In this document: piece by piece, positions 1 through 9,336 of the stretch
Position numbering within the stretch: position 1 is the first letter of the stretch
How the letters are laid out: each line of letters opens with the position of its first letter
NCBI GenBank assembly: GCA_050331575.1
Contig: JBHJGS010000045.1
Coordinates: 34,213 to 98,212 of the forward strand
Origin: JBHJGS01 sp050331575
GTDB lineage: Bacteria; Pseudomonadota; Alphaproteobacteria; Sphingomonadales; Rhodothalassiaceae
Reading direction: 5' to 3'
Length of the DNA: 64,000 nucleotides
Translations under genes and position numbers: made by a program
The notes under the pieces: model-generated
Seen by the model: only the letters and a program-made list of their open reading frames with translations
Database searches by the model: none
Told to the model about the DNA's origin: nothing

Positions 1-120
1 CGGCGCGTCATAGCCGGGCCAGACCTCGTCGAACGGCGGCAGATTGGGCACCGGCCCGGCGATGGCGAACAGCCGGACCAGAGCCTCAGGCGGCAGGGTT
101 GAGGAGAAGAGCGAGCACAT
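1..120 (-). CDS. SRAP (YedK/HMCES-like) family protein, N-terminal part only
   Basis: Only the first 40 codons lie in the window; the gene runs off the left edge. The start ATG is at 120 on the minus strand. The protein opens Met-Cys-Ser-Leu-Phe-Ser, followed by a PPEALVRLF helix and an NLPP..D.VWPGYDAP segment. This matches the SRAP subgroup beginning MCNLYS, in which Cys2, exposed after Met removal, forms a thiazolidine crosslink to abasic sites in single-stranded DNA. The assignment to DNA-damage shielding is family knowledge; the visible piece shows only the catalytic Cys2 and the conserved proline-rich stretch. It follows the PHP-domain gene by a short gap on the same strand. Confidence 0.7.
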   Translation of the reverse strand, partial: MCSLFSSTLPPEALVRLFAIAGPVPNLPPFDEVWPGYDAP

Positions 121-141
121 GGCCCGCCCTTTGTGCCAGCC

Positions 142-1293
142 TCAGGGCGTCAGGTCGATGACGAGATGCTCGCTTGGGGCGATATAGCTGTTCAGCACCT
201 GGAGCTTCAGGGTCAGCGCCTCGCGCACCGCGACATCCTTGATTTCCAGATCGACCGAGCCGTGGGCGGGCACGGCGATGACATCGCCATGGGTGGCGAA
301 GCTTGTGTCGCCGACGCGACGCAGCAGGAAATCCGCCGGGCTGTCATTGTGGATGGTGGCGTTCAACACCGTGGTGCCGCCATTGCGCCGCGGCCGATAT
401 CCGCGATCCTCCAGGCGCAGGCTGGCGCGCACGATGGCGTCGACATCCGGCTCACGGCCGATCAGCGTGTCATCGAAATAGGCGACGGTGCGCTTGTTGA
501 CGAATTCCGCCTTAATCGCGTCGACGGAGATTTCGTCTGTGGCGACCAAGGTGACCGAGCGCTGGCCGCCGGTCTGAACATCATAATCCCAATCCACCAG
601 GCCGTGGATGTCGGACACGCCGATCACCGCCAAATCATAATCCAGGGCGATCTGGAACGCCTCCTCTGAGTAGCGGCCGCCATTGACCACCTCGATGCCG
701 TGCAGCCAGCCCTTCTCAATCAAGTTCTCATGAAACGGGTGCATCTCCACGACGCCATTGGGAAAATCCCGGGTCCAGGAGGGGTGATTCCAGAACAGGA
801 ACCCGCCCTGGTCATTGGCGATGCGGATCACCTCCATAACATCGTCCTTCAACAAGGCGTTGCTGTCGGTGATGAAGATCGCGTTCATGTGGCCGGGCGG
901 AAAACCGCGGGTGATCTCTGACCCGCGGATCACCAGCAGCGGCTGGTCCTCCGGCGCGCGCTCCTGGCCGCGCGCCACGGTTTCCCGGGCCAGGGCATAG
1001 CTGCGGTCGCGGTCGGGGTGCGGGATATCGTCCTTGTGCGGCTGATACTCCAAATGCTCGGTCACGGCATAGGCGGCCAGGCCGTCGCGCTGCGCCTCCC
1101 AAACCCGGACGGTGGGCCAGACATGGCCGTCGGAGAAGACCGAATGGGTGTGCGGATCGATCGCCAGCACGGTGCGACCGTCCTTCAGGGCAGGAAACTC
1201 AATACGGCGGGTCTCATCGGGATGGGCGGCGGCGGCCAGCGACACAAGGCCGGCCCCCAGCACCAGGCCCACGGCCAAGCTGAAGCGAATCAT
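142..1293 (-). CDS. PHP-domain metal-dependent phosphodiesterase, exported
   Basis: A 383-residue protein with an N-terminal signal peptide (hydrophobic residues about 4-22, ending near AAAAHP), so probably periplasmic. The PHP fold is shown by an HTH metal motif in IDPHTHSVFSDGH near residue 48, TEHLE near 78, RGSEITR near 122, HMNAIF near 134, a WNHPSW segment and a C-terminal SDIHG (Asp-x-His). These residues bind the multinuclear metal site in Sb-PDE-type phosphoesterases. A beta-sandwich-like tail follows from about residue 290. The start ATG has an AGGAG ribosome site six bases upstream. The substrate is unknown; a phosphodiester is likely. It is divergent from the SOUL-family gene across about 220 bp. 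Confidence 0.8.
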   Translation of the reverse strand: MIRFSLAVGLVLGAGLVSLAAAAHPDETRRIEFPALKDGRTVLAIDPHTHSVFSDGHVWPTVRVWEAQRDGLAAYAVTEHLEYQPHKDDIPHPDRDRSYALARETVARGQERAPEDQPLLVIRGSEITRGFPPGHMNAIFITDSNALLKDDVMEVIRIANDQGGFLFWNHPSWTRDFPNGVVEMHPFHENLIEKGWLHGIEVVNGGRYSEEAFQIALDYDLAVIGVSDIHGLVDWDYDVQTGGQRSVTLVATDEISVDAIKAEFVNKRTVAYFDDTLIGREPDVDAIVRASLRLEDRGYRPRRNGGTTVLNATIHNDSPADFLLRRVGDTSFATHGDVIAVPAHGSVDLEIKDVAVREALTLKLQVLNSYIAPSEHLVIDLTP

Positions 1294-1514
1294 AAAAGCT
1301 CCTGAAAACGACTGTAGCGCGGATCAACGGCGGCTGCTGCCAAGAGTCTGTGACGCGTTCATGACACCCCACGTCGCGGGATGCGCATTTCCCGATATCC
1401 GGAGACACGCGTTGAAGCTTTTGCGTGCAGTCGCACGTCGGCGCGGCAAAGGAACTCGTCGTGTCGCTGCGGCATTCCGGTAAGATCGGCCACGTCAGAA
1501 AAGGATGTTGTCGC

Positions 1515-2030
1515 ATGGCTGAGACCCCCACCTACGCGCTGGTCACCCAGGACGGGCCCATCGAGGTCCGTGATTACCCTTGCTTGATGCTGGCGCAGAC
1601 ATGGGTTGTCGGCACCCGCAGTAACGCCATTTCCCGCGGCTTTAAGATCCTGGCAGACTATATCTTTGCCCGGAGTCGCAGCGGCGATAAGATCGCCATG
1701 ACCGCTCCGGTCGTGCAAGAACCGTCACAGCCTGATCAGTGGCGCATCGGCTTTGTCATGCCGTCAACGCGCGGGGCAGCGTCGTTGCCCGACCCGCAGG
1801 ATCCGCGCGTGGAGTTGGTGCAATGGCCGGCCAGGCGTTTGGCGGCCATCCGCTTTTCCGGCTTTGCCTGGGACGACAAATTGCAGGCGCAAAAGACGGT
1901 CTTGTTGGATTGGCTGGCAAAGCAGAAGCAGACGCCCACCGGGCCGCCCATCTTCGCCTTCTATGACCCGCCCTGGTCACCGCCCTGGACCAAGCGACAC
2001 GAAGTGCTGATCGAACTTGCCGGCAACTAA
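1515..2030 (+). CDS. SOUL-family heme-binding-like protein
   Basis: A 171-residue protein of the SOUL/HBP family. Typical features are an N-terminal YALVTQDGPIEVRDYP strand, the GFKILADYIFARSRSGDKIAMTAPV core that characterises bacterial SOUL proteins, and a C-terminal AFYDPPWSPPW..RHEVLI segment. Eukaryotic members bind heme, but bacterial roles are poorly defined. I placed the start at 1515 because an AAGGA sequence lies nine bases upstream and homology begins there; the frame is open further upstream without family similarity. It has no signal peptide, so it is probably cytoplasmic, and it appears to be monocistronic. Confidence 0.85.
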   Translation: MAETPTYALVTQDGPIEVRDYPCLMLAQTWVVGTRSNAISRGFKILADYIFARSRSGDKIAMTAPVVQEPSQPDQWRIGFVMPSTRGAASLPDPQDPRVELVQWPARRLAAIRFSGFAWDDKLQAQKTVLLDWLAKQKQTPTGPPIFAFYDPPWSPPWTKRHEVLIELAGN

Positions 2031-2106
2031 GGCGTTTTCAGGTTCGGCTGTCGATGCGGCCGGGCTGGCGGTTCGCGATGACGGGGCGAGTGGTCGGCCG
2101 GCGATG

Positions 2107-3735
2107 TTAGACCAGGCGACTTTGCGTCACGGCGGCTTTGACGAAATCGGCGAACAGCGGATGCGGGTCGAACGGCTTGCTGGTCAGTTCAGGATGGAAC
2201 TGCACGCCGATGAACCAGGGATGGTCGGGCAGTTCGACGATCTCCGGCAGTCGGCCGTCCGGCGACATGCCGGAAAAACGCAGCCCCGCGGCTTCCAGCC
2301 GCTCGCGATAAGTGATGTTGACCTCATAGCGGTGGCGGTGGCGCTCATTGATCCGGTCCGCGCCGTAGATCGACCACACCCGGCTGTCATGGGACAGGTC
2401 GCACGGATAGGCGCCCAGCCGCATGGTGCCGCCCAGATCGCTTTCATTGTCGCGCAGTTCCACGCCCGCTTCGGTGGCCCATTCGGTCAGCAGTCCCACC
2501 ACGGGATCGGGCGGATCGCCGAATTCGGTAGAGCCGGCGCCGTTTATGCCGGCCAGATGGCGCGCCGCTTCGATCACCGCCATCTGCATGCCGAAGCAGA
2601 TGCCGAAATAGGGCACCCGGCGTTCGCGGGCGAAGCGGGCCGCGGCGATCTTGCCTTCCGAGCCGCGCTTGCCGAAGCCGCCGGGCACCAGAATGGCGTG
2701 GACATCCTCCAGCTGCGCCACCGCATCGGGGCTTTCGAACACCTCCGCCTCGATCCACTCGCGCCGGACCTTGACCCGATTGGCGATGGCGCCGTGGGTC
2801 AGCGCCTCGTTCAGCGACTTATAGGCGTCCTGCAGCTCGGTATATTTGCCGACGATGGCGATGGTCACCTCGCCTTCCGGATGCTGGATGCGGTCGGCGA
2901 TTTCATGCCAGACGGCCAGATCCGGCGCCGGCGCCTCGGTGATCGCGAAGGCCTTCAGCACCTCGCTGTCCAGCCCCTGGGCATGGTAGGACAGCGGCAC
3001 CTCATAGATGCTGGACACATCGAGTGCCGGGATCACCGCGGTCTGCGGCACATTGCAGAACAGCGCGATCTTGCGCCGGTCCCCCTCTGGGATCTCGCGC
3101 TCGGCCCGGCACACCAGTACATTGGGCTGAATGCCGATGGAGCGCAGCTCCTTCACCGAATGCTGCGTCGGCTTGGTCTTCAGCTCGCCGGCCGCGGCGA
3201 TATAGGGCACCAGGGTCAGATGCACGAAGATCACCTGGTCGCGGCCAAGCTCGACACCGAGCTGACGGATCGCCTCGAAAAACGGCAGCGCCTCGATGTC
3301 GCCGACCGTCCCACCGATCTCGCACAAGACGAAATCCACCGTGTCCGTATCGGCCACGGCAAAGGCCTTGATCGCGTCGGTGACGTGCGGGATCACCTGC
3401 ACCGTGCCGCCGAGAAATTCGCCGCGGCGTTCCTTGGCGATGATGTCCTGATAGATGCGGCCGGAGGTGACATTGTCGGTGCGCCGGGCCGCCACGCCCG
3501 TGAAGCGCTCATAATGGCCCAGATCCAGGTCGGTTTCCGCGCCGTCCTCGGTGACGAACACCTCGCCGTGCTGATACGGGCTCATAGTGCCGGGGTCGAC
3601 ATTCAGATAGGGGTCGAGCTTGCGCAGGCGCACATTAAAGCCACGCGCCTGCAAAAGAGCGCCCAAGGCCGCCGATAACAGCCCCTTGCCCAGCGACGAT
3701 ACCACGCCGCCCGTAATAAACACGAAGCGCGCCAT
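2107..3735 (-). CDS. pyrG: CTP synthase
   Basis: A 542-residue CTP synthase, full length for the family. It makes CTP from UTP, ATP and glutamine. The N-terminal amidoligase domain (about 1-270) shows the P-loop GGVVSSLGKG near residue 9 and the SPYQHGEVFVTEDGAETDLD nucleotide/metal-binding block. The C-terminal class-I glutamine amidotransferase domain has the catalytic Cys in FGICFGMQ and the His-Glu pair in GVQFHPEL. It lies downstream of secG on the same strand with a short gap, an arrangement common in alphaproteobacteria. Confidence 0.98.
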   Translation of the reverse strand: MARFVFITGGVVSSLGKGLLSAALGALLQARGFNVRLRKLDPYLNVDPGTMSPYQHGEVFVTEDGAETDLDLGHYERFTGVAARRTDNVTSGRIYQDIIAKERRGEFLGGTVQVIPHVTDAIKAFAVADTDTVDFVLCEIGGTVGDIEALPFFEAIRQLGVELGRDQVIFVHLTLVPYIAAAGELKTKPTQHSVKELRSIGIQPNVLVCRAEREIPEGDRRKIALFCNVPQTAVIPALDVSSIYEVPLSYHAQGLDSEVLKAFAITEAPAPDLAVWHEIADRIQHPEGEVTIAIVGKYTELQDAYKSLNEALTHGAIANRVKVRREWIEAEVFESPDAVAQLEDVHAILVPGGFGKRGSEGKIAAARFARERRVPYFGICFGMQMAVIEAARHLAGINGAGSTEFGDPPDPVVGLLTEWATEAGVELRDNESDLGGTMRLGAYPCDLSHDSRVWSIYGADRINERHRHRYEVNITYRERLEAAGLRFSGMSPDGRLPEIVELPDHPWFIGVQFHPELTSKPFDPHPLFADFVKAAVTQSRLV

Positions 3736-3771
3736 GACCCCCCCTTCTTGTCCGGCCTGAGCCGGCGTCGT

Positions 3772-4107
3772 TCAGCGTTCGGTCGGCACTTCCGGTACGT
3801 CCAGCGCCGGCGGCGTGAGCTCGTCTTCTTCCTGTTCCAGTTCCCGCAACAACTCTTCCGTGCCATCATCGCCCTGACGGGCCAGCACCGCCAGCACCAA
3901 GGAGATGCCGATAAAGGCGATCGCCAACCATTTGGTCGCACGGGTCAGAAAATTGGCCGCGCCCCGGCCGGACATCATGCCCCCGGGCCCGCCGCCCATC
4001 CCCAAAGCTCCGCCCTCGGAGCGCTGCAATAAAATGACACTGACCAGCGCGACGGCGACGATCAGGTGAATAACCAGAATAACCGCTTGCATATGTTCTA
4101 CCGCCAT
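3772..4107 (-). CDS. secG: Preprotein translocase subunit SecG
   Basis: A 111-residue inner-membrane protein with two hydrophobic helices (about residues 7-27 and 57-77) separated by the conserved LLQRSEGGALGMGGG loop with a following GRGAANFLTRAT block. This is the diagnostic SecG pattern. The C-terminal tail is acidic (EEEDELTPPAL), as is common in alphaproteobacteria. SecG associates with SecYE and assists SecA-driven export. It sits between tpiA (upstream, same strand) and pyrG. Confidence 0.95.
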   Translation of the reverse strand: MAVEHMQAVILVIHLIVAVALVSVILLQRSEGGALGMGGGPGGMMSGRGAANFLTRATKWLAIAFIGISLVLAVLARQGDDGTEELLRELEQEEDELTPPALDVPEVPTER

Positions 4108-4203
4108 AGGGAAAGGTGCGGCCGCTGCGTCCGCCGCCGCACGAATCCGACGCTGGTACCCGAGCCGGGCCGCAAAGAAAAGGCCTTCGCTTTCACGACT
4201 GGG

Positions 4204-4932
4204 TCAGCGCTGCGCAAAGGCCTGCGCGATCGCCAGAAAATCCTCGGCTTTCAGGCTCGCCCCGCCAACCAAGGCGCCGTCGACCTCGCTGAGGGCGGCG
4301 ATCGGCGCCACTGTCTGGGGTTTCACCGAGCCGCCATAGAGAATCCGAACCGGCTCATCGAAGCGGTCGCGGATGGCCGCGTGCATGGCAGCGATATCCT
4401 CCGCCTCAGCGGTGCGGCCGGTGCCAATCGCCCAGACCGGTTCATAGGCGATAATCGGCTCGGCTGGCCAGTTCGCTGGGCAAGAATGCTCCAGCTGGCG
4501 TGCCACCACTTGGTCTTGGCGGCCGGCTTCGCGATCCTCTAAAGATTCCCCGACGCATAAGATCGGCCTCAACCCCGCGTCGAAAGCGGCCTGCATCTTG
4601 GCGCGGATCAGACCATCGCTCTCGCCATGATCTTGGCGCCGCTCCGAATGGCCCAGGATGACGTAAGCCGCGCCCAGATCGGCGAGCATGGCCGCGGCAA
4701 TGTCGCCGGTATGGGCGCCCGGTGCTTCGGCACTGCAATCCTGGCCGGCTAGCGCCAAGCCGGGAGCTGCTGTCTGGGCAGCCGCCATCAACAGCGTGAA
4801 GGGCGGCGCCACCGCCACCTCGGCTTGGCCGTTCAGCGCGGCCTGGCCCGCGGCGATCTGGGCCACCTGGTCCAGATCCGCCTGAAGGCCATGCATCTTC
4901 CAATTGCCGACAACCAGGGGTCGTCGCGCCAT
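4204..4932 (-). CDS. tpiA: Triosephosphate isomerase
   Basis: A 242-residue TIM-barrel glycolytic enzyme interconverting dihydroxyacetone phosphate and glyceraldehyde 3-phosphate. Visible motifs: VGNWKMHG near residue 8 (substrate-binding Asn and Lys), ILGHSERR with the catalytic His near 93, the AYEPVWAIGTG motif with the catalytic Glu near 160, and the phosphate-binding YGGSVKP loop near 200. Length and motif order are normal. It is divergent from the PpiD-type gene at 5085 across about 150 bp, where promoters for both directions should lie. Confidence 0.98.
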   Translation of the reverse strand: MARRPLVVGNWKMHGLQADLDQVAQIAAGQAALNGQAEVAVAPPFTLLMAAAQTAAPGLALAGQDCSAEAPGAHTGDIAAAMLADLGAAYVILGHSERRQDHGESDGLIRAKMQAAFDAGLRPILCVGESLEDREAGRQDQVVARQLEHSCPANWPAEPIIAYEPVWAIGTGRTAEAEDIAAMHAAIRDRFDEPVRILYGGSVKPQTVAPIAALSEVDGALVGGASLKAEDFLAIAQAFAQR

Positions 4933-5084
4933 ATCAGCCTCCCATCGCTGCGCCGCGCGGCCGGATTTCCTGCTTGACCCCGGCTGCCTTGTCGGGGCAT
5001 CGCGCGCTGTCTATGCTTTCATGGATCCGCGGCGGGCATGGGCTGCGCGGCCGCATCAGATGTATTAGTTCGCGAGTTATCGAG

Positions 5085-6998
5085 ATGTTCTCTACCATCC
5101 GCAAGGGCCTTGGTTCCATTTTCGTCATGATCTTGCTGGGCCTTCTGGTCGCCAGCTTCGCCTTGTGGGGTATCGGCGATGTGTTGACCGGCGGCGGCCG
5201 CAACACCGTTGCGACCGTCGGCGAAACACAGATCGATGCGCAGAGCTTCTATGCGGAGTATCAGCGCCAGCTGGCGCGCATCGAGCAGCAGGCCGAACAG
5301 GCGATCGATCCGGACGAGGCGCGCGCCTTGGGACTGCCGCAACGGGTCTTGGCCCAGATGATTGACCGCGCCGCTCTCGACGAGGCCGCGCGTCGCCTGG
5401 GCCTGCGTGCCAGCGACGATATGGTCAAAGCCGCGGTGCGCGAGATCGAGGCGTTTAACGGCTTGGACGGGCGGTTTGACCGGACCAGCTTTGAACAGAT
5501 CTTGCAACAGAACGGGTTTCGCCCGGCGCAGTTTCTCGACTTGCTGGAGAAGGATTTGCGCCGGCAGCAGTTGCTGCAGGGCTTGACCGCGGCGGACTAT
5601 ACGCCCAGCGCGCTGGCTGATCCGCTGTTTCGCTACCGCCAGGAAGTGCGCGTCGGCCAGATATTGAGCGTTCCGGCCTCGGCGATGAGCGTGGACGAGG
5701 ACCCCACGGACGAGGCGCTGATCGGCTTTTATGAGGCGAGCCGCGATGCCTATCGTCGCCCCCCCTATCGCGCGGTCACTGCGCTGTTTATCGACCCCGC
5801 GGTGATTGGCGAGGCAGAGGCGATTACCGAAGCCGAGATTGCCGCCGCCTATGAGGCGCGCCTGGCCGACTATGTTAAACCTGAGCAGCGGCAGCTGAGT
5901 CTGCTGACCTTTGACCCGGTGGCCAAAGAGGCTGCCGAGGCCGCCGCAGCGCGCGTGGCACAAGGCGAAAGCCTGGAAACGGTTGCCGAGGAACTGACCG
6001 ACTTCACAGCGGAGGAACTGGCCATCGGCACGCAAAGCCGAGACGCTCTTGCAACCGCATACTCCGCCCCGATCGCCGAGGCGGTTTTCGCGCTGGAGCA
6101 AGGGGCGGTCAGCGAACCGGTGCAGAGCGCGTTTGGATGGCATCTGTTCCGCGTCGATGAGATCCTGCCTGGTCAGGAGCGGCCGCTGGAGCAGGTCGCT
6201 GAGGAGCTGCGCCAGGATCTGGCCGCGGAACGCGCTGCGGACCAGGTTTATGAATTGTCCCGCGATGTCGAGGAGCGGCTGTTTGAGGGCCAGAGCCTAG
6301 AGCGGATCGCCGAGGACCTGGATCTGCCCCTGGCACAGGCGGAGGCGATCGACCAGCGCGGCCTGGGCAAGGATCATCGGCTGGTACGCACGACACCGTC
6401 CCTGCTGCCGGTGTTGGAAACCGCATTTGCGATGGATCCCGCAGCGGAGCCGGAACTGACCGACTATGCCGATGGCGGCTATGCCTTTGTGCGGGTCGAT
6501 GCCATCGAAGAGCCGGTGGTGCCCCCGTTTGAGGAGGTCGAGGCGCAAGTGCGGGCTCAGTATCTGGCCCAAGAACGCCAGCGCCTGGCCGGCCTAAAAG
6601 CCGAAGCCCTGTTGGAGCGCTTGAACGCCGGCGCCAGCATGACGGAGCTGTCCGAGGAAACCGGGTTTCCGTTCGTCACCACCCGCCCGATCGCCCGGGC
6701 CGACACCAGCGGCGCCAGCATCAGCCCGGCCATTCAATCCTTGCTGTTCGCTCTGGCGCGCGACGAAGCCGATATCGCCGCTGCCGCGGATGGCGACGGC
6801 TATCTCATCGTGCGGCCAGTGGAGATTTCGCCTGGCGAGCCGAAACCTGCGGATCCAGCCTATCTGGCCCTGCGCAACCAATTGGCCACGCAGGTGCAAA
6901 CCGAGGCGCTGGTGATGCTGGCCGAAGGGGTCAAACGCGAGCTTAAGGTGCAGGTCAACCAAGCGACCCTGAACCGGGTGCTGGACGGCGCGCGCTGA
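5085..6998 (+). CDS. PpiD-type periplasmic SurA_N / peptidyl-prolyl isomerase chaperone
   Basis: A 637-residue protein anchored by one N-terminal helix in FSTIRKGLGSIFVMILLGLL and ending the anchor at FALWGIGDVLTGG. A SurA_N-type chaperone domain follows (about 40-170, with AEYQRQLARIEQQA and RVLAQMIDRAALDEAA). A parvulin-like PPIC domain comes near 250-370, containing SEPVQSAFGWHLFRVDEI, then a long C-terminal chaperone part. PpiD-type proteins help newly exported outer-membrane proteins leave the Sec translocon. I chose the ATG at 5085 because the anchor begins there; in-frame codons upstream to 4974 do not resemble the family. trpE starts six bases after its stop codon, as in many alphaproteobacteria. 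Confidence 0.9.
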   Translation: MFSTIRKGLGSIFVMILLGLLVASFALWGIGDVLTGGGRNTVATVGETQIDAQSFYAEYQRQLARIEQQAEQAIDPDEARALGLPQRVLAQMIDRAALDEAARRLGLRASDDMVKAAVREIEAFNGLDGRFDRTSFEQILQQNGFRPAQFLDLLEKDLRRQQLLQGLTAADYTPSALADPLFRYRQEVRVGQILSVPASAMSVDEDPTDEALIGFYEASRDAYRRPPYRAVTALFIDPAVIGEAEAITEAEIAAAYEARLADYVKPEQRQLSLLTFDPVAKEAAEAAAARVAQGESLETVAEELTDFTAEELAIGTQSRDALATAYSAPIAEAVFALEQGAVSEPVQSAFGWHLFRVDEILPGQERPLEQVAEELRQDLAAERAADQVYELSRDVEERLFEGQSLERIAEDLDLPLAQAEAIDQRGLGKDHRLVRTTPSLLPVLETAFAMDPAAEPELTDYADGGYAFVRVDAIEEPVVPPFEEVEAQVRAQYLAQERQRLAGLKAEALLERLNAGASMTELSEETGFPFVTTRPIARADTSGASISPAIQSLLFALARDEADIAAAADGDGYLIVRPVEISPGEPKPADPAYLALRNQLATQVQTEALVMLAEGVKRELKVQVNQATLNRVLDGAR

Positions 6999-7003
6999 GC
7001 GGA

Positions 7004-8500
7004 ATGGACCATGCCGGCCCGCTGATCACGCGTTACCGCCGCGGCGAAGCCGGGGTTCTGACCGCCTCGTTCGTGGCCGACCTGGATACGCCGGTCGGTG
7101 CATTCCTGAAGCTGACGCGCGGCTGTCACCATAGCTTTCTACTGGAATCGGTGGAAGGCGGTGCGGTCCGCGGGCGCTATTCCATCATCGGAACCGATCC
7201 CGATCTGATCTGGCGGGTGCGCGGCGCAAGCGCGGAAATCGGCCGCTTGACCGAGACAGGCTTTGAGTTTCAGCCGCACAGTCTCGCGCCGCTGGACTCG
7301 CTGCGTCGCCTCATCGCGGACAGCCATATCGCCCTGCCCGACAATTTGCCGCCGATGGCGGCCGGCTTGGCGGGATTTCTGGGCTATGACATGGTGCGGC
7401 AGATGGAGCGCTTGCCGGCGCCGAGGCCGGATCCGCTTGGCCTGCCCACCGCCCAATTGGTGCGGCCCCGTCTGACCGCAATTGTCGATACCGTCACCGA
7501 CCGGATCACATTGGTGGCGCCGCTCCGCCCGGATCCGGCCATTTCGGCGGAAGCCGCCGATACCGCCGCACGCGCTCGGCTTGACGAGGCGATCCAGCGT
7601 CTGCAAGGACCGCTGCCATCGGGTCTGGACCAGGCGTTCAGCGTCAATGCCCCGGAAGACGTGTCTGACACGCCGGCGGCCGACTATCTGTCCATGGTCG
7701 ACCGGGCAAAGGCTTATATCCGTGCCGGCGACATCTTTCAGGTGGTGTTGAGCCAGAATTTCTCCGCGCCATTCGACCTGCCCGCCTTTGCATTGTATCG
7801 GGCGTTAAGGCGCACCAATCCGTCTCCTTACATGTATTTTCTAGCGGATCCGGATTTCTGCGTGGTCGGCTCTAGTCCGGAGATCATGGCGCGCATGCAA
7901 GCGGGGCGCGTGACGGTCCGGCCGATCGCCGGGACCCGGCCGCGCGGGCTCGATCGGGAGGACGATCAGCGCCTGGAGCAGGAATTGCTCGCCGATCCCA
8001 AGGAGCTTGCCGAGCATCTGATGTTGCTCGATCTCGGGCGCAATGATGCCGGCCGCGTCTCAGTTCCCGGCAGCGTGGAGGTGACGGCGCGCAATGTTGT
8101 GGAACGCTACAGCCATGTCATGCACATTGTGTCCAATGTCGAAGGTCGCCTGCGCCCCGGTGCCGATGCTGTTGATGTGGTCAAGGCAACGTTTCCGGCC
8201 GGCACGGTCTGCGGCGCGCCGAAAATCCGCGCAATGCAGATCATTGACGAGTTGGAAAAGACCCCGCGCGGGATCTATGCCGGCATGGTCGGCTATTTCG
8301 GCGCCGACGGCAGCATGGACAGCGCCATTGTCTTGCGCACCGCGGTGGTCAAGGACGGCGTGATGCATGTGCGCGCCGGAGCGGGCCTGGTGGCCGACAG
8401 CGTGCCGCAAGCCGAACAGGCAGAGTGCACAAATAAGGCACGCGCCCTGTTTCGCGCAGCGGAAGAAGCTGTCCGCTATGCCCGCCAGGGCGAGGTCTAG
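7004..8500 (+). CDS. trpE: Anthranilate synthase component I
   Basis: A 498-residue chorismate-utilising enzyme that, with TrpG, makes anthranilate from chorismate and glutamine. The N-terminal regulatory domain contains the LLESVEGG loop, the usual tryptophan feedback-site region. The C-terminal chorismate-binding domain shows SNPSPYMYF-like NPSPYMYFL, GSSPEIM, PIAGTRPRG and the GAPKIRAMQIIDELE block. It is complete and starts six bases after the PpiD-type gene. Its TAG stop codon lies inside the CTAG terminus of a dispersed repeat (8497-8581). The partner trpG lies 2.8 kb downstream, beyond two opposite-strand genes. Confidence 0.97.
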   Translation: MDHAGPLITRYRRGEAGVLTASFVADLDTPVGAFLKLTRGCHHSFLLESVEGGAVRGRYSIIGTDPDLIWRVRGASAEIGRLTETGFEFQPHSLAPLDSLRRLIADSHIALPDNLPPMAAGLAGFLGYDMVRQMERLPAPRPDPLGLPTAQLVRPRLTAIVDTVTDRITLVAPLRPDPAISAEAADTAARARLDEAIQRLQGPLPSGLDQAFSVNAPEDVSDTPAADYLSMVDRAKAYIRAGDIFQVVLSQNFSAPFDLPAFALYRALRRTNPSPYMYFLADPDFCVVGSSPEIMARMQAGRVTVRPIAGTRPRGLDREDDQRLEQELLADPKELAEHLMLLDLGRNDAGRVSVPGSVEVTARNVVERYSHVMHIVSNVEGRLRPGADAVDVVKATFPAGTVCGAPKIRAMQIIDELEKTPRGIYAGMVGYFGADGSMDSAIVLRTAVVKDGVMHVRAGAGLVADSVPQAEQAECTNKARALFRAAEEAVRYARQGEV

Positions 8501-8581
8501 GGCATGATCCGGTTAAACGCGATCGCGCAGGATCGGATGACGCTGCCCGCCTTCTACGCGGCGGGCAACTCTGTGCTCTAG
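8497..8581 (+). repeat. Dispersed bipartite palindromic repeat, copy A
   Basis: An 85-bp copy bounded by CTAG at 8497-8500 and CTAG at 8578-8581. The first part has a hairpin built on ATCCG...CGGAT around CGCGATCGCG. The second part is a clean stem TGCCCGCC / GGCGGGCA. The ends form an imperfect inverted repeat (CTAGGGCAT against CTAGAGCAC). Both flanking convergent genes, trpE and the PAS_5 gene, take their TAG stop codons from these ends. The second stem could also act as a bidirectional terminator. Confidence 0.75.
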
Positions 8582-9237
8582 ATCCGCACCGTCGCGCGGC
8601 GGGGCTGCGGGTCAACTGGGTCCAGGACCGGGATGGCCGCCGCTAAAGCCTGCATATCCTCAAACACGCGATAGGATTCCCGCACCTCTTCCGGCTCCTC
8701 CGCCACGCCTGGTGCGGCACCGCCATGATGGAAGTTGAAGGTGAACAAGGTCAGAATCATGTCCACCGCATCGGCCGATCCGAACAGGGGCAAGAAGGTT
8801 TTTTCCGTGGTGATTTCAAAGCCGCGGGGGTAGAGCAACCGCGCCTTGGAGATCAGCGGGCGGCCTTGCAGCCGGCATTCGTCGAACAACCGAGTGAGAT
8901 AACAACGGCAACTGCGCTTGGGATAATCCGCGACGGTCTTGCCGGTCAGCTCTAGTCCGACAACCTCGCGCATCTCGGTCCCGAACAGCCGGTAGCGATA
9001 GCTGTTTGGCCCGTCCCGGCCAGCGACGATGTCGACCAGAGCAATGTGGGGCAAGCAGGCCGGTGGAACCAGGAATGGTGAAAACGCCTGGCGGCTCAAA
9101 TGACCGTCGCAGACCCGGGCCGCCAAGGCGCTGATCAGCGCTGCATGCCTGCAATCACTGGGCGCAACCACAGCCGGTGCCACCTCGATCTTATTGTGCA
9201 GGTCATAATGACCAAGCAGGTCCCTCAGGCTTCGCAT
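8578..9237 (-). CDS. PAS_5-family protein
   Basis: A 219-residue soluble protein. The region from about 60 to 190 resembles the alphaproteobacterial PAS_5 family: a PPACLPHIALVDIV strand, YRYRLFGTEMREVVGLELTG, and late strands ending in DMILTLFTFNF. No output domain is visible, so it may be a stand-alone sensor or a flagellum/motility-linked PAS protein; the ligand is unknown. I chose the ATG at 9237 because GAGGTG lies five bases upstream; an in-frame TTG at 9252 is less likely. It is convergent with trpE, and its TAG stop lies in the end of repeat copy A. Confidence 0.75.
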   Translation of the reverse strand: MRSLRDLLGHYDLHNKIEVAPAVVAPSDCRHAALISALAARVCDGHLSRQAFSPFLVPPACLPHIALVDIVAGRDGPNSYRYRLFGTEMREVVGLELTGKTVADYPKRSCRCYLTRLFDECRLQGRPLISKARLLYPRGFEITTEKTFLPLFGSADAVDMILTLFTFNFHHGGAAPGVAEEPEEVRESYRVFEDMQALAAAIPVLDPVDPQPRRATVRI

Positions 9238-9336
9238 CGCATCACCTCGCAATCACAATGCTGCCAGGATGACAAGGATCTGCTAATTTTCGAATAAGGA
9301 GCATGGTTTCGCCGGTCTTAACCCTGGCTCGGCCGA

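Noticed and set aside
2017..3678. Long open frame on the plus strand opposite pyrG
   Set aside because: It is an antisense frame kept open by GC-rich codons of pyrG; no domain, ribosome site or family likeness is visible.
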